The notes under the pieces: generated by a model
Seen by the model: the letters and a program-made list of their open reading frames with translations, nothing else
Told to the model about the DNA's origin: nothing
Databases searched by the model: none
Program-made: the position numbers and the translations under genes
From: Candidatus Kuenenia stuttgartensis
GTDB lineage: Bacteria > Planctomycetota > Planctomycetia > Planctomycetales > Planctomycetaceae
DNA length: 37,776 nt
Direction of reading: 5' to 3'
NCBI GenBank assembly: GCA_945861465.1
Contig: CAMAVB010000045.1
Span: 1-37,776 of the forward strand
In this document: positions 16,831 through 24,635 of the stretch, piece by piece
How positions within the stretch are numbered: the stretch's first letter is position 1
How the letters are laid out: each line of letters begins with the position of its first letter

Positions 16831-19236
16831 CTATTCCTCCGCAGCCTTCACGTACCGGTCAAACCACGTCACCATTTCCCACAGCGTATGTTCCACAGAT
16901 TCGCGGGCGACATAGCCGTGGGACTCATGCGGAAGTGTGACATAGCGAACGGTGCCGCCGTTGCCGCGAATAGCGTGATAAAGGCGTTCACTCTGAATGG
17001 GAAACGTGCCGGGATTATTGTCTGCTTCTCCATGGATGAGCAGGATGGGCGTCTTAATTTTGTGCGCGGCCGCGAAGGGTGACATCGTCATGTAGATCTG
17101 CGGAGCTTCCCAGAACGTGCGGCGTTCGTTTTGAAATCCGAACGGTGTGAGTGTTCGATTGTAAGCGCCACTGCGGGCCACACCGGTTCGAAACATCGTG
17201 GAGTGTGCGAGCAGATTTGCCGTCATAAACGCTCCGTAACTATGCCCTCCCACACCGACGCGATTGCGATCGGTCACTCCCATTTCCACCGCCTTGTCGA
17301 TGGCTGCCTGAGCACTCGCGACGACCTGCTCGATAAATGTGTCGTTCGCAAGTTCAGGACTGCCTACGACCGGCATCGTGGCTTCGTCCAGAATGGCATA
17401 TCCCTGTGTCAGCAGAAACAGATGCGAAATTCCACTGATCGAAGTGAAACGATTCGTGGAACCGGACACCTGGCCGGCCGTGGACGGATCATTGAATTCA
17501 CGTGGATAGGCCCACACGATCGTCGGCAGAGGTTTCCCTTTTTGATGACCTGGTGGCAGATACAACGTAAACGACAGCGGCACGCCATCGCTGCGTTCGT
17601 ACGTGACGAGTTCTTTCTGAATACTCCGCAGTTGCGGCATCGGGTCGGGAAAGTCTGTCAATGCTCTGCGTGCCTGTCCGGGGGCGTACAGAAATACGTT
17701 GGGAGGTTCGAGCGGAGATTCATGCTGCGTGATAAACTGTGAGCCATCATCCGCAATCAATGCCACGACTGACTCGTAACTGTCATCAGCACAGGCGAAC
17801 AGTCGAGTTGTTTCGCGCGTTGTCAGATCGAATCGATCCAGGAACGGGCGATCACCTTTCGGAGTCGCACCGGTGCTGCGCAGAAACACGGAGTTGCCAT
17901 GTTGCCACATCACGCTCTGACCGTTCGGCAGAGGTCTGCTGACCGGAGTTCCGGCATCTCCATAGCGATCGTTGACTGATCTTTCCCAGACCAGTGTCGG
18001 AGTCGTGTCAGGGTGCTCGGTGTTGATCTGCAGTGTGCGAGTCCAGCGACGGTCGCGATCATAATCGCGCACAAACGCCAATCCATCTTTTTCGCCCCAC
18101 TGGATTCCCGAGCAGCGCTGTGCGGTACGGACAAGTTCGGTCGGAGTCGAATCAAACGGCGCGGCAAGACTCAAAACCCGATCCCGATACGGCACCGTAT
18201 TCCTTGGATCGCCTTCATCCAGAGCTTCCATCCACGATAGCGTCGCAGGCTGATTCGGTTGCCATGTGACTGAACGCGGACCGGTCGGAACACCCTCAAT
18301 CGGAATGTTATCCTGCAAGGGAAGCGATGCCACCCGGTGCTGTGATTCGCCGCGACGGTTCCAGACATCAATCGACTGCGGGAAGCGACTGGCGGGAAAC
18401 AGATACGAGAATGGTTGTTGAATCTGAACCACCAGAATGTGCTCTCCATCCGGCGAAATTTCAACCGACGCAAACAGCGATGCAGAACCAATCGGCTCAA
18501 CGGACTTCGTGGCCAGATCAACGACTGCCAGTTGCGAACGACCGTAATATGCAAACAGATCTTCATCATGAAGGTTTTGCAGCAGATCCTGATAGGTCCG
18601 CACTGGCCCGGATCGTCCGGAGCTTTCTTCTATCGCGGGTCCCGGTGGAGCCTTCGGTCGTTCCGGTGGTGAGCCACGATCATTGACGATCCCCTGAACA
18701 AGGAGACCCGTACTGTCAGGCAGCCACTGCACCGGCACGCCGTACGCTCCGTTGATTGTCAGTCCCTCGATCTGCTGAGCGACGGCATCTGCGACAGGCG
18801 CGACCCATAACTGGATTGCGTTATTCGTGGTGATGGTGAATGCCAGTGACTTTCCGTCCGGCGACCATCCCTGAAATCCAATGTTGGCACCGTTCGGTAC
18901 AATAATCTGTCGCAGCTCACCGGTCGCGATCGTTTGCAGAATAAGCCCCGTACTGCGCGGAGCCAGGTGCGGTCCGTTTGTCTGCGGATTGATTCGCAGG
19001 CCCGCCAGTTTCAGCATCGGTGCCGCAAGATCTTCGATCGGCGGATAATTTGAGCGCTCGATCAACAGCAGGAATTCGCGAGTTGGACTAAGCGAAATTC
19101 CGGGTGTCGGTCCCACGTCCAGGATGTCGGTAATTTCTTTCGGCGGTCGCTGATAGCGGTTGGAGCTCACGTCGGTTTTTGCCTGACTTTGAAAAGCGAC
19201 TGCCTCATTTCCGATCAGGATCATGACGCAGGACAT
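16831..19236 (-). CDS. Secreted S9 prolyl-oligopeptidase-family peptidase, glutamyl-endopeptidase (S9D) type
   Basis: 801 residues from the ATG at 19236 (alternative at 19224); the frame is open further upstream, but that part runs through element D1 and antisense to DUF423. A short hydrophobic leader (MILIGNEAVAFQ) suggests export. A beta-propeller region with FQGWSPDGKSLAF-type repeats precedes the alpha/beta-hydrolase domain. The catalytic triad is visible: Ser in GGHSYGAFMTANLLAHS (near 666), Asp in LIHGEADNNPG (near 735) and His in PHESHGYVARES (near 770). The surrounding RSGAYNRTLTPFGFQNE and PGTFPIQSERLY are close to the chloroplast glutamyl endopeptidase group, so cleavage after acidic residues is likely. 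DUF423 lies upstream on the same strand. Confidence 0.87.
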   Translation of the reverse strand: MSCVMILIGNEAVAFQSQAKTDVSSNRYQRPPKEITDILDVGPTPGISLSPTREFLLLIERSNYPPIEDLAAPMLKLAGLRINPQTNGPHLAPRSTGLILQTIATGELRQIIVPNGANIGFQGWSPDGKSLAFTITTNNAIQLWVAPVADAVAQQIEGLTINGAYGVPVQWLPDSTGLLVQGIVNDRGSPPERPKAPPGPAIEESSGRSGPVRTYQDLLQNLHDEDLFAYYGRSQLAVVDLATKSVEPIGSASLFASVEISPDGEHILVVQIQQPFSYLFPASRFPQSIDVWNRRGESQHRVASLPLQDNIPIEGVPTGPRSVTWQPNQPATLSWMEALDEGDPRNTVPYRDRVLSLAAPFDSTPTELVRTAQRCSGIQWGEKDGLAFVRDYDRDRRWTRTLQINTEHPDTTPTLVWERSVNDRYGDAGTPVSRPLPNGQSVMWQHGNSVFLRSTGATPKGDRPFLDRFDLTTRETTRLFACADDSYESVVALIADDGSQFITQHESPLEPPNVFLYAPGQARRALTDFPDPMPQLRSIQKELVTYERSDGVPLSFTLYLPPGHQKGKPLPTIVWAYPREFNDPSTAGQVSGSTNRFTSISGISHLFLLTQGYAILDEATMPVVGSPELANDTFIEQVVASAQAAIDKAVEMGVTDRNRVGVGGHSYGAFMTANLLAHSTMFRTGVARSGAYNRTLTPFGFQNERRTFWEAPQIYMTMSPFAAAHKIKTPILLIHGEADNNPGTFPIQSERLYHAIRGNGGTVRYVTLPHESHGYVARESVEHTLWEMVTWFDRYVKAAEE

Positions 19237-19237
19237 T

Positions 19238-19338
19238 AGGACTGAGACAGAAATAAGTGGGGCACGATTCCATCGTGCCTGGCACGATGGAATCGTGCCC
19301 CACGTCCGGAAGACGAAATTTATTTCTGGGCTGGTCCT
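19238..19338 (-). repeat. Element D1: 101-bp palindromic element just upstream of the S9 peptidase start
   Basis: Bounded by AGGACTGAGACAGAAATAA on the left and, as reverse complement, AGGACCAGCCCAGAAATAA on the right (about 16 of 19 matches). The core is a perfect 23-bp palindrome with a 1-nt loop (19257-19279 and 19281-19303, CACGATTCCATCGTGCC). A second copy of identical length is at 31640-31740. It ends one base before the ATG of the S9 gene and separates it from DUF423. Confidence 0.8.
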
Positions 19339-19370
19339 TACTGCGGAAGAAAATTGTACGGAAGAAATCA

Positions 19371-19829
19371 TCACGCGGCATCTTTCATTCGGAACGCCCC
19401 GGAAGTCAGTGCCAGCCAGCCGATCATCTGCAGAGTTCCTCCGACAGGAACCACCATGCCCCAGGGAACGCCCAGCCAGCGAGGACCGCCAATCACCAGG
19501 ATGTACAACCCGCCGGAAAACAGGACAATGCCGCCGAGAAAACACCATGCGGCGACACTCAGACAACGCGACGGATGGTGCAGCATCATCAGCCCGGTTG
19601 CCAGCATCGCCAACGCATGCACCATGTGATACTCGACTCCCGTCTCGAAGTCCTGAGCGTACTTGTAACTTGCCGGAATGGAATGGCCCGCCACAATTTT
19701 CGGCGGAAGATTGGCATATTTGTCTTTCAGAAACTCGGTATCCTTCAGACGGTGTGCTCCGAAAGCACCCAAAAACACGGCGAGAAAACCGAGGCAACCC
19801 GCCAAACGCAAGCACATTCGTCCGTTCAT
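19371..19829 (-). CDS. DUF423 family small membrane protein
   Basis: 152 residues from the ATG at 19829; an in-frame reading from 19928 adds an unlikely N-terminus, and a second ATG at 19817 is possible. The FLAVFLGAFGAHRLKD segment near the N-terminus is the family signature. About four hydrophobic helices follow (YHMVHALAMLATGLM, AAWCFLGGIVLFSGGLYILV, PVGGTLQMIGWLAL). The protein sits in the inner membrane; its function is unknown. It carries an insertion before helix 2 compared with the usual 120-130 residues. It lies upstream of the S9 peptidase on the same strand and divergent from the kinase at 20042. Confidence 0.88.
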   Translation of the reverse strand: MNGRMCLRLAGCLGFLAVFLGAFGAHRLKDTEFLKDKYANLPPKIVAGHSIPASYKYAQDFETGVEYHMVHALAMLATGLMMLHHPSRCLSVAAWCFLGGIVLFSGGLYILVIGGPRWLGVPWGMVVPVGGTLQMIGWLALTSGAFRMKDAA

Positions 19830-20041
19830 TCTGAGCAGTCCAGTCCCGTAAGTCCCAATTTCGCTTCCACAAACCTCAAATCCGTCGTGAATCCGATCGA
19901 AGTCAGTCGGAATTTTAGCAGTCTGCATTGATGCAGTCTTCCGTCGCGCTGCTACACTGCGGATTCGACGCTCATGTTCCCGGAAATCGGGGCGGCGTGC
20001 TCCCCCATGCGGATGTCCAGCAAGAGTACCGAGTTCAAGTC

Positions 20042-21778
20042 ATGACAGAACGCAAGATCGGACCTTTTCTCCTTGGACGCCAGATCGGGGCGGGTGGGAT
20101 GGGTGTTGTCTATCTGGCGACGCATATTGAATCTGGAAAACAGGTTGCGCTCAAAGTTCTGCCACCGGCGTTGTCAGATGACAAAATGCTGCTCCAACGA
20201 TTTGAGCGTGAAATCGGCATCCTGAAACGCATGAAACATCCGAATATCGTCAAGTATTACGGCGGCGGAACTCATCAGGGAGAACGCTGGTACGCGATGG
20301 AATACATCGACGGTGGTTCGCTCCAGGACATACTGAAAAAGCGTAAACGACTCACCTGGGAGCAGGCGATTCAAGTCGGTCGGCAACTGACATCGGCCCT
20401 TGAACATGCTCATAATGCGGGCATCATTCATCGCGATCTGAAGCCTGGAAATCTGTTTGTCACAAAGAATGGACGAATCAAGCTGGGCGACTTCGGGATT
20501 GCACGAGACACCGAAGCGACGGCACTCACGGCGGCAGGCAAGACCGTTGGCACCTACGCTTACATGGCTCCCGAACAGATTCACGGCAACGCGCCAATTT
20601 CTCGCAAAACGGATCTGTACGCCACCGGCTGTCTGCTCTACGAACTGCTCGTCGGAGAAACGCCGTTCGTTTCGACCAACCCGGCTGAGATGCTGATGAT
20701 GCATCTGAATGAATACCCGTACAACCTCCAGGAAAAAGACGTCGAATGTCCCCTCGCACTGGATCAACTCGTCGAGCGTCTGCTGCAGAAGAATCAGGAT
20801 GATCGTCCCTTCGATGCGCTGGCGGTGAATACGGAACTGGAACACATTCTGAAATCAGGTCCGGAATCCAGTGAGGATGTTTCACAGGAAGCAGCGGTGT
20901 CCGCCAGTGCGTCGGCGTCACAGTCCGGATCAGTTGCACCGGCACCTGGTGATGTCGTGGTGAAAAAGAAAAAGAAGAAAAAAAAGGACCTGTCGCAGTT
21001 TTATGAAAAGACGTGGTTTCTGTTGGCCTTTCTGGGACTGCTGATTGCGACCGGTATGTGGCTGGCACTGCCGGCGAGCGAGGACAGTTTGTACATCCAT
21101 GCCAAAGAAGCGATGTCCACGGCTGATCCGGTCGCTCACTTTGACGCTCGAAGTCGTTACCTGCGTCCATATGTCGAACGATTTCCTGACGGAAAGCATG
21201 CTGCAGAAATGCGACGCTGGCTGGACGTTGTCGAAGTGTCGTTGATTGAAGCGCAATTGGATCGACGCATGCAACGACCGGGCGATGGCAGAAATCGCTT
21301 CGAATCTGCGTGCCTGAAGGCAATGCGGACAGCGGCTGATCCTGAGCGCAATGCGTTGGAATCACTGGAAATGTTTCAGGCACTGATTGAATCGCTGCCC
21401 AAGGACGACCTCGCGGAAATCGGGGCCTCAGAACCAGCTGACAACAAAGCAGATCCTGAAGTGGATGCGTCGGATGATATGATCTCCGTGCCGCGATTCT
21501 GGAAAATCATCGCCGAAAAAAAACGTGATTCCGGCAGGCAGATCCTGCTGTCTGATCCCGAACGCATCAGGATTATCAGCGCACGCATGGCCGCCGCCAA
21601 TCAACTGCGACAGGATGGAAAGACTGCCGAGGCGGAACAGGTTTTTCATCTGTTCCGTGAAGTGTTCTACGGCGAAAGAGAGCTCGAAGACTGGCTCGAC
21701 TACGCCAAATTTCGACTCCACGGCGACGCCGTCGAAATGCCGGCTCAGCCGGAACTGCCAGCCACGGAGAACAAATGA
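20042..21778 (+). CDS. Membrane-anchored serine/threonine protein kinase
   Basis: 578 residues from the ATG at 20042, chosen because the kinase domain starts five residues later; the open frame to 19928 has no family similarity. The glycine loop GAGGMG (from residue 17), VALK lysine, HRDLKPGN near 130, DFGIARD near 149 and YMAPEQ show an active PknB-type kinase. After the kinase comes a Ser/Ala-rich stretch, a run of eight lysines, then one transmembrane helix (about 323-343). The C-terminal region of about 235 residues contains short helical, TPR-like segments (HFDARSRYLRPYVERFPDGK, ANQLRQDGKTAEAEQVFHLF) and probably lies outside the membrane as a sensor or docking part. It is followed by the heptamer repeat and the convergent DUF1559 gene. 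Confidence 0.92.
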   Translation: MTERKIGPFLLGRQIGAGGMGVVYLATHIESGKQVALKVLPPALSDDKMLLQRFEREIGILKRMKHPNIVKYYGGGTHQGERWYAMEYIDGGSLQDILKKRKRLTWEQAIQVGRQLTSALEHAHNAGIIHRDLKPGNLFVTKNGRIKLGDFGIARDTEATALTAAGKTVGTYAYMAPEQIHGNAPISRKTDLYATGCLLYELLVGETPFVSTNPAEMLMMHLNEYPYNLQEKDVECPLALDQLVERLLQKNQDDRPFDALAVNTELEHILKSGPESSEDVSQEAAVSASASASQSGSVAPAPGDVVVKKKKKKKKDLSQFYEKTWFLLAFLGLLIATGMWLALPASEDSLYIHAKEAMSTADPVAHFDARSRYLRPYVERFPDGKHAAEMRRWLDVVEVSLIEAQLDRRMQRPGDGRNRFESACLKAMRTAADPERNALESLEMFQALIESLPKDDLAEIGASEPADNKADPEVDASDDMISVPRFWKIIAEKKRDSGRQILLSDPERIRIISARMAAANQLRQDGKTAEAEQVFHLFREVFYGERELEDWLDYAKFRLHGDAVEMPAQPELPATENK

Positions 21779-21848
21779 CGTGGCCGATACCGCGCGCAGT
21801 TGAGGTGGCACAGTCGTTTAACCGCGTGGGCAACGCCCCGCGCTTTGT

Positions 21849-21953
21849 ATTTCAAATTTCAAATCTCAAATCTCAAATTTCAAATCTCAAATCAAAAATC
21901 TCAAATTTCAAATCTCAAATCAAAAATCAAAAATCTCAAATCAAAAATCAAAT
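21849..21953 (+). repeat. Fifteen in-phase heptanucleotide repeats
   Basis: 105 bp made of 15 consecutive 7-mers drawn from three variants: ATTTCAA, ATCTCAA and ATCAAAA (the last unit is ATCAAAT). With A, B and C for these, the order is A A B B A B C B A B C C B C C. The tract is very AT-rich against the GC-rich surroundings and lies between the kinase stop and the DUF1559 stop. The in-frame translation rich in QISNLKS is spurious. Confidence 0.9.
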
Positions 21954-21968
21954 CTTGACGGAGCACTA
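21954..21968 (-). repeat. Element E3 end containing the DUF1559 stop codon
   Basis: On the minus strand the DUF1559 gene ends TAC TAG and continues TGCTCCGTCAAG, matching the E-family end TAGTGCTCTGTCAA with one change. The TAG (21966-21968) is both stop codon and element end. Beyond it lies the heptamer repeat; no convincing opposite end was found before the kinase stop, so this copy may be partial. Confidence 0.7.
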
Positions 21969-22982
21969 GTATTCGCCAACCACTTCCCCGCCGCCGCGCG
22001 TTCCCAGTGCACGCCAGATGCTCAGGTCAATGTTGTTGGAAATTGTTCTTGCTGAACCATCGACGAGAGCGACCTGAACGATCCCGGTGTGGTAGCTGCG
22101 TGATGTGATCATGGCATAGGAAGGCCGTCCGTTGATGCCATTCCTGCCTTCCTGCCACGAATTGTAGTCGCAGTCGTAAGTCACGCCGGCATTGACACAG
22201 GGTACGTTTGAATTTGGAGGCAGCGTTGTTGTGAAACCCTCGTGATGAACTCGACCATCCGGCCATTCCGTGTGACCGGTGTCCTTAAATTCCGCACCCG
22301 ATGCGACGACCACTGCCGCGTCGGCAACATTCGCGGGAATAGCCACTGTCGGCGGGCCACCATTCCGCCGATAGGGGGTCCATGCTTTGACTTCTCCGAC
22401 CAGCAATGTGTGACTTGTGCCGTCAGTGAACGCAGCAAAATTCAACTTTGAATTCGGATAAGTCGCTCCGTCACCACCAAGGCCAGTGACAGGACTCCAA
22501 ACGTACCAGGTTCCAAAACCGAAACCGTAGGTCGTCGGATAAAGAATTGCGCGCCCTCCACCTGCGTCACGAGATTGATCACTCTTTGGATCACTGGGAC
22601 ACGCATATCCCGAAATCTTCAGGCCGCTGATCGATTGCTGAAAATCCCAGGCGATGCTGAGGTCGATGTTCGAATAGAGATTACCCTGCTCAAAATAGGG
22701 CAGAATTCTGCCATGGATACCCCAGGAACCATTATTCCCTGTGGCTGTCAGGGAAGGGTTGATGCAGGCGCTTGGCGGCAGCAATGTAAAGACGTCTGCG
22801 TAGTTGTGTATGGCAAGTGCAATCTGCTTGAGATTATTTCGGCATTGAGTCCTTCTGGCCGCTTCTCGTGCCTGCTGGACCGCAGGCAATAGGAGTGCAA
22901 TGAGGATGGCGATTATCGCAATGACCACAAGGAGTTCGATCAAAGTAAATGCCCGACGAGGACTATTCAGCATGTGATTCAT
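21966..22982 (-). CDS. DUF1559 family pseudopilin-like protein with type IV prepilin N-terminus
   Basis: 338 residues from the ATG at 22982 (or 22973). The N-terminus [20 protein letters not shown] is a classic prepilin/pseudopilin cleavage and helix motif, processed by prepilin peptidase before the F. It is followed by [18 protein letters not shown], the hallmark of DUF1559 (SBP_bac_10) proteins. The body has [15 protein letters not shown] and [17 protein letters not shown], and ends with the conserved [12 protein letters not shown]...GGEVVGEY. These proteins are greatly expanded in Planctomycetes and probably form type II/IV-like surface fibres. A longer frame from 23114 exists, but a sigma-54 promoter match at 23098-23114 overlaps that start, favouring the shorter gene with a leader of about 105 nt. 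Confidence 0.93.
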   Translation of the reverse strand: MNHMLNSPRRAFTLIELLVVIAIIAILIALLLPAVQQAREAARRTQCRNNLKQIALAIHNYADVFTLLPPSACINPSLTATGNNGSWGIHGRILPYFEQGNLYSNIDLSIAWDFQQSISGLKISGYACPSDPKSDQSRDAGGGRAILYPTTYGFGFGTWYVWSPVTGLGGDGATYPNSKLNFAAFTDGTSHTLLVGEVKAWTPYRRNGGPPTVAIPANVADAAVVVASGAEFKDTGHTEWPDGRVHHEGFTTTLPPNSNVPCVNAGVTYDCDYNSWQEGRNGINGRPSYAMITSRSYHTGIVQVALVDGSARTISNNIDLSIWRALGTRGGGEVVGEY

Positions 22983-23097
22983 GATCTGATTCTCGACTCC
23001 AGCACAAATCGGCGGACCAGCCCTCGCTTGTCCACCTGCGACAAAACAAAACTCGATACCACCGGAACAGGACCAAGGTGATCGGTGATTCATTCCT

Positions 23098-23114
23098 CGC
23101 AATGCATGTGCCAA
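23098..23114 (-). promoter_or_regulatory. Sigma-54 (RpoN) promoter for the DUF1559 gene
   Basis: The minus strand reads TTGGCACATGCATTGCG: TTGGCAC, four-base spacer, TTGC, with exactly ten bases between the -24 GG and the -12 GC. This fits the RpoN consensus YTGGCACRnnnnTTGC. Transcription would start near 23088 and run into the DUF1559 gene at 22982. The divergent genes encode a histidine kinase and a GAFTGA-type sigma-54 activator, the protein type needed to fire such a promoter. Confidence 0.7.
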
Positions 23115-23134
23115 TGCACAATTGCTTGATATCC

Positions 23135-23148
23135 TGCTAAAATCAGCA
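23135..23148. promoter_or_regulatory. Possible activator-binding palindrome upstream of the sigma-54 promoter
   Basis: TGCTAAAATCAGCA is a short inverted repeat (TGCT, 6 nt, AGCA) about 20 bp upstream of the -24 element. It sits within the shared 255-bp region between DUF1559 and the histidine kinase. It is close to the promoter for an enhancer site and very short, so this is a weak call. Confidence 0.25.
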
Positions 23149-23237
23149 TCACTGTGAGCGACGGCGACGGTTCGATCGTCATCCGGGCGGAAAAACCGCC
23201 AATCCAGACTTAGCGACTTCCTTCAATTTGAACCAAC

Positions 23238-24626
23238 ATGCACTGGCCCATTCGCAATCAGATTCTGTTGCCATTTGCAATGTTGCAGGGGCTTGCAATC
23301 GCCGTAATCTCGCTGAGCGCTTCATGGATTGCCGCAGATCGGGCGGAACGGGAATCCATCGCCCGACTTGATCAGGTTGTGGGAACTCTGAGCGCATCGA
23401 GTTTTCCGGTACGAGGTCCCGTGCTCGAACAGATGAAAGGACTTTCTGGAGCTGACTTCATTGCTGCCAGTGATTCCGGCACGATCACAGCCACGACGCT
23501 ACCGGAGTCCACTGCCACAGGGATCATTGCCGCACCACGAACCGTTTCAACGGATTCAAGGAAGCTGGGCGAGTTCCAACCTTTATCGATCAATGGCGAA
23601 AGGTGGCTTGTGGGCGGAGTTCAGGTGCTGCGTTCATCGGAACTAAAGGAACTGCTCGTCCTGGTCCCCGAACGCGAATGGCAGGCCGTCCGACGAGAAG
23701 TCATCCTGCCTCCCTTGTTGATTGGCGGCTGTACAATGCTGGCGATGGTGGTCCTGTCCTGGGTGATCGCGGCGAAACTGGGGGCGAGGCTGGACCGCAT
23801 GCAACATCATGTGGGGAAACTGGCAACGCTGCAATTCGAAAATCTGTTGCCAGTGACGGGCCACGATGAACTCAGCAGCCTGGCCACTTCTATCAATCAC
23901 ATGGCGCAGGGACTGCAACAGGCGACGCAGCAGATTCGAATGGCAGAGCGCACGGCTTTGATCGGTCAGGTCGCTGGCGGCCTGGCTCATCAACTTCGAA
24001 ATTCAATCACCGGAGCGCGCATGGCGATCCAGTTACATCTGCGCCGATCGCACGATGCCAACAAAGAGAGCCTGCAGGTTGCAATTCGGCAACTCAACCT
24101 GACCGAGAATCAGATTTTCGGACTGCTGAGTCTGACACGCGACTCCCGGCAGCCAGTCGTTGCCGGACACATTCACGAGATCATGAATACAATTCGCGAA
24201 CTTCTTGAACCGCAGTTCCAGCATTCAGAATCCAGTCTGGAGATCGAACTTTCTGCCGAGATAATGCAGGATCAATTGGCTGTGAATGATTCGGAGCAGA
24301 TCCAGGCGGCACTGCTGAACCTGGTGCAGAATGCGTTGGAAGCCAGTCGCCCGGGAGGTTCGGTACGAGTGATCGTTTCGATCCTCGAGTCAATGATTCA
24401 GGTCGATGTGCTTGATAATGGTCCGGGAGTTGCCGATGCTGTACGCGGAAAGATCTTTGATCCTTTCGTCACGGGAAAACCAGAAGGTGTGGGACTAGGA
24501 CTGACTCTCGCGGCTCAGGCGGCAGAATCCAGTGGTGGATCTCTGAACTACCTTCGATTGGACCAGTGGACTCAGTTTCGTTTCCAGGTGCGCCGACATG
24601 TCTCGGAGTTGACATGTGAGAATTGA
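23238..24626 (+). CDS. Membrane sensor histidine kinase (NtrB/PilS-like)
   Basis: 462 residues. Two transmembrane helices (about 9-34 and 155-178) enclose a periplasmic sensor of some 120 residues; a HAMP-like linker (LGARLDRMQHHVGKLA) follows. The dimerisation/phospho-acceptor box contains GGLAHQLRNSI with His251. The ATPase part shows the N box NLVQNALEAS (361-370), VLDNGPG (391-397) and GVGLGL. It should autophosphorylate and pass phosphate to Asp52 of the regulator encoded 9 nt downstream. It is divergent from the pseudopilin gene with the sigma-54 promoter between them, which resembles PilS-PilR control of pilin genes. No strong ribosome-binding site is seen before the ATG. Confidence 0.92.
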   Translation: MHWPIRNQILLPFAMLQGLAIAVISLSASWIAADRAERESIARLDQVVGTLSASSFPVRGPVLEQMKGLSGADFIAASDSGTITATTLPESTATGIIAAPRTVSTDSRKLGEFQPLSINGERWLVGGVQVLRSSELKELLVLVPEREWQAVRREVILPPLLIGGCTMLAMVVLSWVIAAKLGARLDRMQHHVGKLATLQFENLLPVTGHDELSSLATSINHMAQGLQQATQQIRMAERTALIGQVAGGLAHQLRNSITGARMAIQLHLRRSHDANKESLQVAIRQLNLTENQIFGLLSLTRDSRQPVVAGHIHEIMNTIRELLEPQFQHSESSLEIELSAEIMQDQLAVNDSEQIQAALLNLVQNALEASRPGGSVRVIVSILESMIQVDVLDNGPGVADAVRGKIFDPFVTGKPEGVGLGLTLAAQAAESSGGSLNYLRLDQWTQFRFQVRRHVSELTCEN

Positions 24627-24635
24627 AAGTTGTCA

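Noticed and set aside
15979-17082. 367-residue plus-strand open frame across the GH63 and S9 genes
   Set aside because: It spans two well-supported minus-strand genes and a palindrome, with no recognisable domain.
16831-19872. A 1013-residue version of the S9 peptidase starting at 19872
   Set aside because: The extra 212 residues are translated from element D1 and the antisense of DUF423 and have no protein-like character.
21775-21969. 64-residue frame rich in QISNLKS repeats
   Set aside because: It is a translation of the heptamer DNA array; such peptides are a known annotation artefact.
22983-23114. N-terminal extension of the DUF1559 protein from 23114
   Set aside because: It would put extra residues before a prepilin signal and overlap the sigma-54 promoter match.
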